A stretch of DNA of 64,000 nucleotides, from contig NZ_AUDG01000009.1 in the NCBI RefSeq assembly GCF_000425345.1, positions 44,434-108,433 of the forward strand. The letters are read 5' to 3'. The notes under the pieces are model-generated. The model had not been told where the DNA came from and made no database searches. It worked only from the letters and a program-made list of their open reading frames with translations. This document shows, one piece after another, positions 37,263 through 45,723 of the stretch (positions are counted from its first letter, which is position 1; each line of letters starts with the position of its first letter). A program made the translations under genes and the position numbers. This stretch comes from Rheinheimera baltica DSM 14885 (GTDB taxonomy: Bacteria; Pseudomonadota; Gammaproteobacteria; Enterobacterales; Alteromonadaceae).

Positions 37263-39101
37263 TTACCACTGCCACAGTGCTAAGCCGAGATAATCAAAAT
37301 GATAACAGTAGACTGCAAGAAAATTGGCAGAAATAACACTGACAACAGTGAAGTAGCGAGCAAAACACGAGGATTCGGTTTTAAGCGCACGCATTACCAG
37401 CCACAGTGCAATGGCACTGCTAATGGCAAATGCCAGACTGCCAATATAGATTGTCAGCGTTTGCCAGTTTATATAGGCAGTTTCAAACAACGACAGATTA
37501 AATAATGCGCTGATAACGGCCACCAGACATAACACTGTCAGTAATGGCATCAACCGCAGCCAAAGCTGCTGACGTGATGTTAACTTGCCGCGCAAGGCAT
37601 TAATACACCATACGGGTGCATAGCATAGGGTTAGTAAAAATACGCTGAAGATAAAGCCCAGCATAATAAGCGGTAACCATGCACTTAAGAAGGACGTTTT
37701 TATTAAGTAGTCACCGTCTAAATCGATAGCAAAACCCTCTACGGTATTACCAATAACGCTAACTTTGGCAAAGCCCTCACCCGCTTTAGCAAACTGTCCC
37801 TGGCCAAGGTAGACATATTCGCTGGCATCACCAAGCAGTGGCGCGACCACTAAGGTACTGCCAGAGGTGGTTAGTTTAGCCACCGCAGTGCTAAAGCTAA
37901 TACCGGCAAAGATTTGATTACGCTCATTGCTGACACGATAGTAGCCGTCCAAATTCTCCAAATCGATAGGTAACAGCGTTGCATCGGGCAATGGCGCATT
38001 CTGTGCTAGTAACTGTGTAATCGTGTCTACAATTTGTCTCATGCTGGCACTACTGCTGTTTATCATCACGACATAGCCCAGGTTGAGATCACGGTTATAA
38101 GCATACGAGGTTAAAAATCCGTCAATGCCGCCATTATGTCCCAGCCATTCACGCCCATTGCGAGTGGCATGGTATATGGCTTTAGCATAGCCATACGCTA
38201 AGCCCTGTTTGGCGGCTAAGGTCGACTCTGGTTGTTCCATCTGTTGAATAGTCTGTGGGTTAACATAAGGCACGCTGTCGGTTTGTCCCCGGCTTAATAA
38301 CCAAGACCCTAGTTGTGCTAATCCTGCCGCAGTACAATGTAAGTTTCCGGCCGAGCGTAAATAAATTTGTCTAAAGGCAACAGCTTCGCCATCGACAAAG
38401 CCTGCACTAAGATCTGCCTCAGGTATGTTTGATGAGTTAAGATGGCACTGAGTAATACCCAGCGGTAACAGCACATGCTCAGTGATATAATGTTCAAAGC
38501 TTTGGCCAGAGTAGAGTTCGATTAAATGGCCCAAAATCCCATACCCCGGATTACTATACGCATGGCGGCTGCCGGGCTGCCAGCGCACGCGCAGCGATGC
38601 AGCATCACGGTTCACGGCATCTAAAATAGTTATATCCGGTTCGCTTACATTGTAGAAATTGCGAAAATGCATGTCGTCTAACCCGGCTGAGTGTTCCAGC
38701 AAGTGAATAACCCGTACGGGATCCGTGTTTTGCCAAGCGTTGTTAATCAGTAACCGTGGCTCGAGTTGCAGCACGTCATCTTGCAAGGTAAATTTACCTT
38801 GATTCACCAACTGCATAATGGCTAAGCCAACAAAGGTTTTGGTTGTTGAACCAGCGCGAAATAAGGTGTTATCCGATACTGGCGTTTGTTTTGCGCTGTC
38901 AGCGAAGCCAAAGTGGTTTTGCCAGAGGATGTTTTTATCGTCAAATACCGCAACCTGCGCCCCCGGTACGTTCAAATCGGCAAACTTGGTTTCCAGTTGC
39001 GTGGTTAATTGATTGAAATCTAACGGTACTGGGTTGGCAAATAATGCACTGCTAACTATGCCGCCAAGCAATGTCATCGCAGTTAGTATTTTATTCTTCA
39101 T
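37263..39101 (-). CDS. Serine beta-lactamase-like hydrolase with C-terminal membrane domain
   Basis: Protein of 612 residues. A signal peptide (MTLLGGIVSSALFA) leads to a class C beta-lactamase/penicillin-binding-protein fold. It has SxxK as S85-T-T-K88 (FRAGSTTKTF), a YSN motif near residue 167 (HAYSNPGYGILG) and HNG replacing the KTG box (WLGHNGGIDGFL). About 90 linker residues precede four membrane helices covering roughly residues 475-610. It should be anchored in the inner membrane with the catalytic domain in the periplasm. The substrate is unknown: a peptidase or esterase is as likely as a lactamase. It heads the operon with the LytS/LytTR pair. Confidence 0.85.
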   Translation of the reverse strand: MKNKILTAMTLLGGIVSSALFANPVPLDFNQLTTQLETKFADLNVPGAQVAVFDDKNILWQNHFGFADSAKQTPVSDNTLFRAGSTTKTFVGLAIMQLVNQGKFTLQDDVLQLEPRLLINNAWQNTDPVRVIHLLEHSAGLDDMHFRNFYNVSEPDITILDAVNRDAASLRVRWQPGSRHAYSNPGYGILGHLIELYSGQSFEHYITEHVLLPLGITQCHLNSSNIPEADLSAGFVDGEAVAFRQIYLRSAGNLHCTAAGLAQLGSWLLSRGQTDSVPYVNPQTIQQMEQPESTLAAKQGLAYGYAKAIYHATRNGREWLGHNGGIDGFLTSYAYNRDLNLGYVVMINSSSASMRQIVDTITQLLAQNAPLPDATLLPIDLENLDGYYRVSNERNQIFAGISFSTAVAKLTTSGSTLVVAPLLGDASEYVYLGQGQFAKAGEGFAKVSVIGNTVEGFAIDLDGDYLIKTSFLSAWLPLIMLGFIFSVFLLTLCYAPVWCINALRGKLTSRQQLWLRLMPLLTVLCLVAVISALFNLSLFETAYINWQTLTIYIGSLAFAISSAIALWLVMRALKTESSCFARYFTVVSVISANFLAVYCYHFDYLGLALWQW

Positions 39102-39420
39102 GGTATATCCCTTGCTGTTTCTTGTTGATGTAGCGACATCATCGATAACATGAAGGGGAAAGTCAGAAAAATTACATGATTGGTTGTAACAGCTGATGAG
39201 CGGTAAAGCACATGCACCTGTTCTAAAGCGTTTTCGTGTGTTTTAGGTGTGCGAGAATGCTTGTATCAAGTATTGGATAAGCTGTTGCTGCGATTATTGC
39301 CACAAATATGAAATCCGTTATCTGTATCTTAAGCGTATACATCAAAAATATTCTCACTGTTCAGAGCTGTTACGAGCCAATAATCTGGCTACACTGAAAC
39401 AGAGCCTAAGGAGAAATGCT
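39102..39420. other. Intergenic region, promoters only
   Basis: Divergent gap between the hydrolase gene (minus) and the small gene at 39421 (plus). A TACACT at 39393-39398 could be the -10 element of the latter. A frame open from 39247 is continuous with that gene but lacks a ribosome site at its start. I see no other gene. Confidence 0.4.
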
Positions 39421-39768
39421 ATGGATAATGATGTAATCCTGCTTGAACAGCAGAGCCTGGAAGCCCTGCGTCATAACTACCCTCAATTGCAACAACTCAG
39501 TGGCAGCATTATATTTTTAGCCGAAGCTGAATCACACATGCTTACCGCTACTGCATGGCAATTAGCCGAAGCTGATAACATGATGCTGAGAAAGTCAGGG
39601 GTAAAAAGTGCTATTTTGGAATTACTTGATACCTTGGTTGAACAGCGCAAGCGGCAACGGATCCGGCCAAATCGGGAAGGGCGCTTGCTACTCGATAATG
39701 GTCAGCTAGTGGTTGAATGGCTTAGCGATGGCAGTATTTCATTGTCAGCTTACAAAAATGCCAGTTGA
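39421..39768 (+). CDS. Small protein of unknown function
   Basis: Protein of 115 residues starting at an ATG with an ideal AAGGAG upstream. Composition is polar and helical in the first 80 residues (VILLEQQSLEALRHNYPQL, AEAESHMLTATAWQLAEADNMM), followed by a basic stretch (EQRKRQRIRPNREGR) and a short beta-like end (LLLDNGQLVVEWLSDGSISLS). There is no signal peptide or membrane segment. I recognise no family. It is a single-gene unit followed by a hairpin. Confidence 0.6.
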   Translation: MDNDVILLEQQSLEALRHNYPQLQQLSGSIIFLAEAESHMLTATAWQLAEADNMMLRKSGVKSAILELLDTLVEQRKRQRIRPNREGRLLLDNGQLVVEWLSDGSISLSAYKNAS

Positions 39769-40068
39769 GCTGAAAAGTGGTATGAGTTAAGCCGAATAAG
39801 TGTGCTTAACTCCCCTTTAACTTATGCTCGTCTCTTCCCTGAGACTCTGCCAGTGGCAGAGCTTTCGATGCCAAAAATACAGCCAGGCGATATTATTGTT
39901 CTGGTAGCGTTCAGTTAGAAAATTTAAATCTATTCGATGTTTTGGGTCTGTTAATTGATTAATTTTTTAATGCTTAGATCAATCAAATGGTTGTGGGTAT
40001 TTCGCTTATCTTATTTCTGATTTTACTCACCACTTTAGCCACCATTTTATGTTCGCTTTAAATACTCA
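39769..40068. other. Intergenic region at the left edge of the defence island
   Basis: No gene seen. It holds the hairpin at 39784-39812 and a small palindrome, CTCTGCC-AGT-GGCAGAG, at 39845-39861, followed by AT-rich sequence leading to the convergent AbiEii gene. No integrase remnant or att repeat matching the yicC end was found. Confidence 0.4.
39784..39812 (+). terminator. Terminator-like hairpin after the small gene
   Basis: GAGTTAAGC/GCTTAACTC, a perfect 9-bp stem with an 11-base loop, 15 bases after the stop at 39768. The following tract is CCCTTTAA, so the T-run is weak. Confidence 0.5.
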
Positions 40069-41061
40069 TTAACTGCTTACATTCGAAAGCGGGTCATCAA
40101 ATTGTTGCTCTGCATAATCCAATACGTCATTCGACAGCTTTGTAAAAACCGCTAACGCGTCGTGCCATTGGACAGGACTTTCAGCATACACCATAGGGCT
40201 AACATAGCTGTTATAGCGCTGCTCGAACTTTGGGTTAGCAGCTAAGAGTTGCAATCCGAAGCGCAATTCCTCGATAGGGGATTCAACCATCTGCGGGTGT
40301 TGATTACCATAGCGCTCAACATCGGTTTTAATGGCTCTGACTACCAGAGAGCCAAGTTGTTCTATCTCGGAAGGTTGGGCAAGCTGGATATGGTAGGTAT
40401 CGTAAATATGCCTTACCAGGGTCTCATCATCATCTCGTTCGCTGTTACGCGCCACACTGGCTGTTCTGCGCATCATTGACAGCAATTTTTCTGCTTGCGT
40501 CTCAATAATAACAGCGCAAGACAACTGCTTAATCTCTATATCAGATTTCAACATCTGCGCATAAATTGATTGGATGCTTCGAGACTCAGCAATACTAAGT
40601 AAATCAGATTCGATAAACTCCAACTTGATGAATGGGCGAAGGCAAGGTGCTTGTTGGTACTCCTGAGGGTAACGGATATCGAAGCTAAAGTACCTGTATT
40701 CATCCAGTACCAGCGCAGCTTTCTCAATAGAAAAAGTTCTACTCGCTGAAATTGTTGACTCAACCAACTGCTTAGCCGCTTTACGGGCATTTCTTTTCGC
40801 ATTGCGGGAAGTAAGCTCAGAAAACGTCGGCTTAGGAACCAGTTTCAGATCAACATCTTCTGACATGCGATAGGTTTTTATCGATGATTTTGCCAGCGCT
40901 GTGCCGCCAGAAAATACGATTTGGTGATAGGGGAGTTGAATAGAAGATAAATGCACCAGCAGCTTTACGACATAATAGTCTTTTTCAACAATAGCCGGGT
41001 TACCAAGCCCGAGGGCGTTGGCAACGTCGACAAAAAGTGAGCTATCGAACTTCGTTGACAC
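40069..41061 (-). CDS. AbiEii/AbiGii-type nucleotidyltransferase toxin
   Basis: Protein of 330 residues of the AbiEii family, a DUF1814 nucleotidyltransferase that acts as the toxin of type IV-like toxin-antitoxin and abortive infection systems. The active-site block IVFSGGTALAKSS...RMSEDVDLKL holds the conserved GG(T/S) and DxD-type aspartates, with the conserved EKDYYVVKLL before it. It overlaps the end of the upstream DUF6088 gene by 20 bp, the usual antitoxin-first arrangement. Phage-defence activity is expected from the family, not shown here. Confidence 0.88.
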   Translation of the reverse strand: MSTKFDSSLFVDVANALGLGNPAIVEKDYYVVKLLVHLSSIQLPYHQIVFSGGTALAKSSIKTYRMSEDVDLKLVPKPTFSELTSRNAKRNARKAAKQLVESTISASRTFSIEKAALVLDEYRYFSFDIRYPQEYQQAPCLRPFIKLEFIESDLLSIAESRSIQSIYAQMLKSDIEIKQLSCAVIIETQAEKLLSMMRRTASVARNSERDDDETLVRHIYDTYHIQLAQPSEIEQLGSLVVRAIKTDVERYGNQHPQMVESPIEELRFGLQLLAANPKFEQRYNSYVSPMVYAESPVQWHDALAVFTKLSNDVLDYAEQQFDDPLSNVSS

Positions 41062-41446
41062 GCTGTTTCCCTACCGCAATTTTGCGGGTAAAGCGTGAGC
41101 TCTTTGGAATAATTTTGACGTTTGCCGGAATTTGAGTGCTTTCGCCTGACAAATTTTTCAGAGATAAGTCATCAAGCTTATAATCAACGCCTAACCTTTC
41201 CATGGCCTCAATAAGCACCCCATCGTTACCTGCAGGGTTATCTGGCATTAACTGGCCATTGATACGATTGACTCTGGCACGCACATACAGGCCATAACCA
41301 ATTTTCAGCAGCAAGCCTTCTTGTACCAGGCTTCTGAGTCCACGGCCAACCTGATCATAATCGGCGATATCAGCAAAATCAGAACGCAGGAAAACAGAAC
41401 GCTTAGAGCGCTTCACTCTGGTTTGTAGTCTGTCTTGTATCGTCAT
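41042..41446 (-). CDS. DUF6088 family, AbiEi-like antitoxin
   Basis: Protein of 134 residues, matching the DUF6088 proteins that accompany AbiEii toxins. The N-terminal half is a winged-helix region (RSDFADIADYDQVGRGLRSLVQEGLLLKIGYGLYVRAR), so it should bind DNA and autoregulate. The ATG at 41446 has AGGAGG at seven bases. The 47 extra codons of the open frame run through the promoter and its direct repeats and are not coding. It overlaps the toxin gene by 20 bp. Confidence 0.85.
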   Translation of the reverse strand: MTIQDRLQTRVKRSKRSVFLRSDFADIADYDQVGRGLRSLVQEGLLLKIGYGLYVRARVNRINGQLMPDNPAGNDGVLIEAMERLGVDYKLDDLSLKNLSGESTQIPANVKIIPKSSRFTRKIAVGKQRVNEVR

Positions 41447-41473
41447 CTGATACCTCCTGCGAATAATGGTCAT

Positions 41474-41502
41474 AGCATAGGCAAAAATACGACAATTATC
41501 AA
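41474..41502 (-). promoter_or_regulatory. Promoter of the AbiE-like pair
   Basis: On the minus strand TTGATA (41502-41497) and TATGCT (41479-41474) are separated by 17 bases. They match the -35 element at five of six and the -10 at four of six positions. The -10 lies 27 bases from the antitoxin start. One copy of a 14-bp direct repeat sits in the spacer and the other just upstream of the -35. Confidence 0.65.
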
Positions 41503-41518
41503 ATGCAAAAATACGACA
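41481..41518. repeat. Pair of 14-bp direct repeats, candidate antitoxin operator
   Basis: GCAAAAATACGACA occurs at 41481-41494 and again, identically, at 41505-41518, 24 bp apart or a little over two helical turns. The copies overlap and flank the promoter -35, an ideal site for autorepression by the DUF6088 winged-helix protein. Confidence 0.75.
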
Positions 41519-41579
41519 TTTATACTTTGCATAATCCATTAATTTGAAGGGGTGATTAGGGTGTTTGGTTGAGCTATTA

Positions 41580-41618
41580 AGATTCACTGATACGCTGTTT
41601 CCCCTACTGCAGTTTTAC
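41580..41618 (-). pseudogene. Degenerate remnant of a DUF6088 gene 3' end
   Basis: This short stretch is clearly homologous to the last codons of the DUF6088 gene at 41050-41083. On the minus strand both read AAA-A(T/C)T-GC(G/A)-GTAGGG...AAACAGCGT followed by similar flanks, with one extra G in the copy that shifts its frame. Nothing of the gene upstream of this tail is recognisable. It looks like a recombination scar or a leftover from an earlier allele of the toxin-antitoxin pair. Confidence 0.6.
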
Positions 41619-41683
41619 CAGGAAGAATTGAGTAGATATACTGGTCGTTTAGTAGGTATTGGCATAGTTTAGAGTAATTCAGA

Positions 41684-42691
41684 ATGAAAGCAGGCCGTAA
41701 CGACCCATGCCCTTGTGGTAGCGGTAAAAAATTCAAACAATGCTGCATCAATGCTACCTCTAAACAGCATAGCGATGTGTTCGATGATATCGCCCAAACC
41801 GTCGCGATGAATCCCAATCTGACGCTTGATGAATTAAACCTTGCAGCGCAGCAAAGAATAGCGGAGCGTAATAATAGCCCAAACGCTGATTTCTGTGGCC
41901 TTTCGCCAACGCAAATGGCCAACTGGCTGTATGCCCCTTTTAGCGAAGTTGCCGGGGTTAAAATCAGGATACCTGAAGACTTAGTTACAAGCCCTGTAAT
42001 GCGCTATCTAGGGCTAATTGTTGATGAAGCTATGCAAAATGATGGTTCATTTAAAGCTACGAGCAAAGGTAATTTACCAGCAAAATTAGCGAAGTGCGGC
42101 AGTGATTTATTGCCGGAGTTTGCTGTATCTAAATTCAGCACGCACATAAGCATTAATGAGTATGCTGGCGCGAATGAAGATAAATTTAATGCTTTGCACT
42201 ATACCCGCGTTCTGGCTGAAATTGCCGGCATTATTTACTTAAGATCTGGTCGTTTTCATCTTAAAAAAGCAGCACAGAAGCAGTATCAAGCCCAAGGCAT
42301 CAAGGCCTTTTTTCTACCTATGTTAGAAGCAGCCACTACCAAGTACAACTGGGGCTACCTGGATAGCTTTGAGCATGATGTTAATCTAAGGAGCTTTTGG
42401 TTATTTATGCTTTGGCGTTTGCAAAGCCACGGCTCTATTGAACAGTTGATAGACGACGTTGCGAAAGCGTTTCCAGACTTGCTGCGCCAGCTGACACCTG
42501 ACGAGCATTTTTCACCTATCAGGCTACTGAGCTTGCTGATTGAGTCACGCTTTATTAAACGCTTTTTACAGTTTTGGGGCTTTGTTACTGCTGATCCTAA
42601 AACGTACTTAGATGGCGTGAAAGTACCCAGACAGGTGAGTATTCAACCGCTGCTGACGCAAACTTTTCACTTTACTATTAACGTGCGTTAA
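41684..42691 (+). CDS. SEC-C metal-binding domain protein
   Basis: Protein of 335 residues starting with a classic SEC-C zinc motif (C9, C11, C20, C21 in NDPCPCGSGKKFKQCC). The remaining 300 residues are soluble and largely helical, and I recognise no domain in them. SEC-C motifs occur at the end of SecA and in many accessory and defence-linked proteins, where they may contact ribosomes or other partners. It stands between an AbiE-like pair and a Fic gene on the island. A defence role is suggested only by location. Confidence 0.7.
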   Translation: MKAGRNDPCPCGSGKKFKQCCINATSKQHSDVFDDIAQTVAMNPNLTLDELNLAAQQRIAERNNSPNADFCGLSPTQMANWLYAPFSEVAGVKIRIPEDLVTSPVMRYLGLIVDEAMQNDGSFKATSKGNLPAKLAKCGSDLLPEFAVSKFSTHISINEYAGANEDKFNALHYTRVLAEIAGIIYLRSGRFHLKKAAQKQYQAQGIKAFFLPMLEAATTKYNWGYLDSFEHDVNLRSFWLFMLWRLQSHGSIEQLIDDVAKAFPDLLRQLTPDEHFSPIRLLSLLIESRFIKRFLQFWGFVTADPKTYLDGVKVPRQVSIQPLLTQTFHFTINVR

Positions 42692-42780
42692 AGCGTTATG
42701 AGGTGATTAGTCTTGCTATTCGCCTCACTGTGTGAGTAGATTGTGCGATGTATTCACCTCAATAAACAGGAGCCTTGCCT

Positions 42781-43932
42781 ATGTGGATCTGGCAACAACC
42801 GGACTGGCCCGGCCGTAAGCAAGAGACGTCACAAGTCTTTCGTTATGATCATACGGCATTGACGCCTAAGTTGCGTGAACTGCACTTTTTGCAGGGCATA
42901 CTGCTGGGCAAAATGGGTGTGCAGATCAACCAGCAGGCTGCGCTGGATACCATGCTTGCCAATATCCTTACATCCAGTGCTATCGAAGGTGAGCGACTTA
43001 ACCATAGCGTGGTACGTTCTTCATTAGCCCGTAAGCTGGGTATTGCTGAGTCACAGAGCGTTGCAACCACAGCTCAGTCGGATGGCCTTGCTGCGATGGT
43101 GGCAGACGCTATTGGTAACTGGCAGCAGCCGTTAACGTTAGAGCGATTGCTGCAGTGGCATGCCTGGCTGTTTCCGTCAGACAGCTCGCTATTACAGAGA
43201 TGGCAGATAGGGCAGAGAGTACAGGGCGGGCAGCTTCGCGGTAACGAGCCGATGCAGGTGGTTTCCGGCCGGCCATGTTTAACAGAAGCTGGTCGCCCTA
43301 AAATTCATTTCGAAGCGCCACCACGCGACGTATTGGAAAGCGAGCTTAATTGCTTTATCGACTGGTTTAACCGCTCGAAGGATGACGCCAAGTTAGACCC
43401 GCTGCTACGCGCTGGCATTGCCCATTTCTGGTTTATCACTATCCATCCACTAGAAGATGGCAATGGTCGTTTGGCCAGGCTTCTTACCGATCTGGCGCTG
43501 GCGCAGGCAGAACATCAGTCCATCCGCTTTTATGCCATGTCGGTTGCTATCCTGGAGCGACGTAGCAGCTATTACGATATCCTGGAGCAAAGCCAAAAGA
43601 GCGATACTGATATTACCGCCTGGTTGGTTTGGTTTCTCGACACGCTAGCCGCTAGCCTAAAGCAGGTGCTGGCTGATATCGAACAAACGCTACTAAAAAC
43701 CCGCTTCTGGCAACGGGTAGATCAAACGCAATTGAATAAAGAACAGGTCAAAGTGCTAAACCGGTTGCTGGATGGCGACTTCAGCGAAGGCATCAGTAAC
43801 AGCCAATACGGCAAAGTTGCTAAAGTAAGCCCTGCAACGGCCAGCCGGCATCTGGCTCAATTTGTTGAGGTGGGGTGTTTGGTGAAAACCGCTGCTGGGG
43901 GGAGAAGTACCAGGTATGTGATTTTCCGTTAG
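42781..43932 (+). CDS. Fic family protein (DUF4172 N-terminal, winged-helix C-terminal)
   Basis: Fic-domain protein of 383 residues, likely to transfer AMP or another nucleotide to protein hydroxyls. The N-terminal DUF4172-type region is WIWQQPDWPGRKQ. An inhibitory helix motif (S/T)xxxE(G/N) is seen as S65-SAI-E69-G70, so autoinhibition of the class II type is expected. The Fic core is H222-PLEDGNG-R230. A C-terminal winged helix (YGKVAKVSPATASRHLAQFVEVGCL) suggests DNA binding. The ATG at 42781 has AGGAG upstream. No separate antitoxin gene is adjacent. Confidence 0.88.
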   Translation: MWIWQQPDWPGRKQETSQVFRYDHTALTPKLRELHFLQGILLGKMGVQINQQAALDTMLANILTSSAIEGERLNHSVVRSSLARKLGIAESQSVATTAQSDGLAAMVADAIGNWQQPLTLERLLQWHAWLFPSDSSLLQRWQIGQRVQGGQLRGNEPMQVVSGRPCLTEAGRPKIHFEAPPRDVLESELNCFIDWFNRSKDDAKLDPLLRAGIAHFWFITIHPLEDGNGRLARLLTDLALAQAEHQSIRFYAMSVAILERRSSYYDILEQSQKSDTDITAWLVWFLDTLAASLKQVLADIEQTLLKTRFWQRVDQTQLNKEQVKVLNRLLDGDFSEGISNSQYGKVAKVSPATASRHLAQFVEVGCLVKTAAGGRSTRYVIFR

Positions 43933-44133
43933 CAGGTCTTTTAGGCTAGTTTATTTGCCGCCTAACCAAGGCAAAGATAAAAGCCGGAAGAGCCTGTATT
44001 ATTGGTGGCGATTCATTTAAAGCATTGGCTACAGGTGCATATCGCTATACCATAAGCGACAAATCTAATCGGCCAGGCTATTAGAGTTCAGCAAGCTTGA
44101 GCCGATGCAGTAATACCTAATTTGAGAGCAAGC

Positions 44134-45723
44134 ATGACTGAAGATCAAAAAAAGAAGCTGGAACAGAAACTATGGAATATTGCCAACGAATTGCGTGGCA
44201 AAATGAATGCCGACGAATTCAGAGATTACTGTTTAGGCTTTATCTTCTTTAAATACCTGTCTGAAAAGCTGCATAACTTCGCCAATAGCATTCTGGCTGA
44301 AGATGGTATCGATTTTCTGCAGATCGATGAGAGCAGTAGCGATGGCGAGGAGATGCTGAATGCGATCAAGGAGGAGGCTGTACAGGAGCTGGGTTACTTT
44401 CTAAAACCATCAGAGCTGTTTAGCAGCATCGCCAAACGCGGTGCACACAAGGCCAGCGATGATGACGATGACGTGGTGGTAGACACCTTTATTATGGACG
44501 ACCTAACCCGGGTGCTGAATAACATTGAGCATTCCACCATGGGAACCGACAGCGAAGAAGACTTTGACCACCTGTTTGAAGACTTGGACCTGACATCAAC
44601 AAAACTGGGTCGCACGGCAGATGCCAAAAATAAGTTAATTGCCAAAATAATGCTGCACCTGGACAGCATAGATTTTGCGTTAAGCGACAGCGAAAACGAT
44701 GTACTAGGCGATGCCTATGAATACCTGATTGGCCAATTTGCGGCCGGGGCCGGTAAAAAAGCCGGTGAGTTTTATACGCCGAAGGAAGTATCAATCGTAT
44801 TGGCTAGACTGGTCACTATTGGCAAGAGCCGCTTAAAGTCAGTGTACGATCCAACCTGTGGCTCGGGGTCTTTGTTGTTGCGTGTTGCTAGAGAAGTAGA
44901 TCACGTTGGCGATTTTTACGGTCAGGAAATGAACCGCACCACCTACAACCTGGCGCGGATGAATATGATTTTGCACGGCGTGCACTATCGTAATTTTAAT
45001 CTGCAGCAGGAAGACACGCTGGAGCAGCCACAGCACCTGGATTTTAAATTTGAAGCAGTAGTGGCTAACCCGCCATTTTCGGCGCAGTGGAGTGCCAATA
45101 AAATATTTGAAAGCGACGACCGTTTTGCCCAGTACGGCAGGTTGGCACCTGCATCAAAAGCCGACTTCGCTTTTGTACAGCATATGCTGTATCAGCTGGA
45201 CGACAACGGTACCATGGCGGTAGTACTGCCACACGGTGTGCTGTTCCGCGGCGCTGCGGAAGGCCATATCCGTAAATACCTGATAGCCGAGCGCAACTGG
45301 TTAGACGCCGTAATAGGCCTGCCGGCCAATATCTTCTACGGTACAGGTATACCTACCTGTATTTTAGTTTTCAAAAAATGTAGAGAACATCCAGAAAATA
45401 TCCTGTTTATAGATGCTAGCGCTTACTACGAGAAAGGTAAGAATCAGAATATTCTGCATAAATCCAATATCGATGACATTATTAATGCCTACAACGAACG
45501 GAAAGACATTGGTAAATACTGTCATGTAGCGGCTTTAAGTGAAATTGAGGAAAATGATTACAACTTAAATATCTCCCGCTATGTCGATACTTTTGAAGAA
45601 GAAGAAGAGGTCGATCTTGCTGAGCTGGCTCAGGAGATTAGAAATATTGATCAACAAATGAAGGCGGTTGATAAAGATATCCTTCGATTTTGTGAAGAGC
45701 TGAAAATAGAAGCGCCATTATGA
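44134..45723 (+). CDS. hsdM: Type I restriction-modification system methyltransferase subunit
   Basis: HsdM of 529 residues, the N6-adenine methyltransferase of a type I system. The N-terminal helical domain is LEQKLWNIANELRGKMNADEFRDYCLGFIFFKYLSEK. The SAM-binding motif is DPTCGSGSLLLRV near residue 245 and the catalytic motif NPPF (VVANPPFSAQW) near 315. The C-terminal coiled region ends at the stop that overlaps hsdS by four bases (ATGA). The ATG at 44134 has GAGAG upstream. It is the first gene of a five-gene operon running to the hsdR fusion. Confidence 0.95.
   Translation: MTEDQKKKLEQKLWNIANELRGKMNADEFRDYCLGFIFFKYLSEKLHNFANSILAEDGIDFLQIDESSSDGEEMLNAIKEEAVQELGYFLKPSELFSSIAKRGAHKASDDDDDVVVDTFIMDDLTRVLNNIEHSTMGTDSEEDFDHLFEDLDLTSTKLGRTADAKNKLIAKIMLHLDSIDFALSDSENDVLGDAYEYLIGQFAAGAGKKAGEFYTPKEVSIVLARLVTIGKSRLKSVYDPTCGSGSLLLRVAREVDHVGDFYGQEMNRTTYNLARMNMILHGVHYRNFNLQQEDTLEQPQHLDFKFEAVVANPPFSAQWSANKIFESDDRFAQYGRLAPASKADFAFVQHMLYQLDDNGTMAVVLPHGVLFRGAAEGHIRKYLIAERNWLDAVIGLPANIFYGTGIPTCILVFKKCREHPENILFIDASAYYEKGKNQNILHKSNIDDIINAYNERKDIGKYCHVAALSEIEENDYNLNISRYVDTFEEEEEVDLAELAQEIRNIDQQMKAVDKDILRFCEELKIEAPL

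Noticed and set aside
39247..39420. 58-codon upstream extension of the small gene at 39421
   Set aside because: No ribosome site at its start, cysteine/tyrosine-rich and unlike coding sequence. The ideal AAGGAG stands before the internal ATG.
41447..41587. 47-codon N-terminal extension of the DUF6088 antitoxin
   Set aside because: It would translate the promoter and direct-repeat operator. A perfect AGGAGG precedes the later ATG.
41584..41922. 112-codon minus-strand frame opposite the SEC-C gene
   Set aside because: It is a shadow of the SEC-C gene. Only its last dozen codons match DUF6088, and they are explained as a remnant tail, not a gene.
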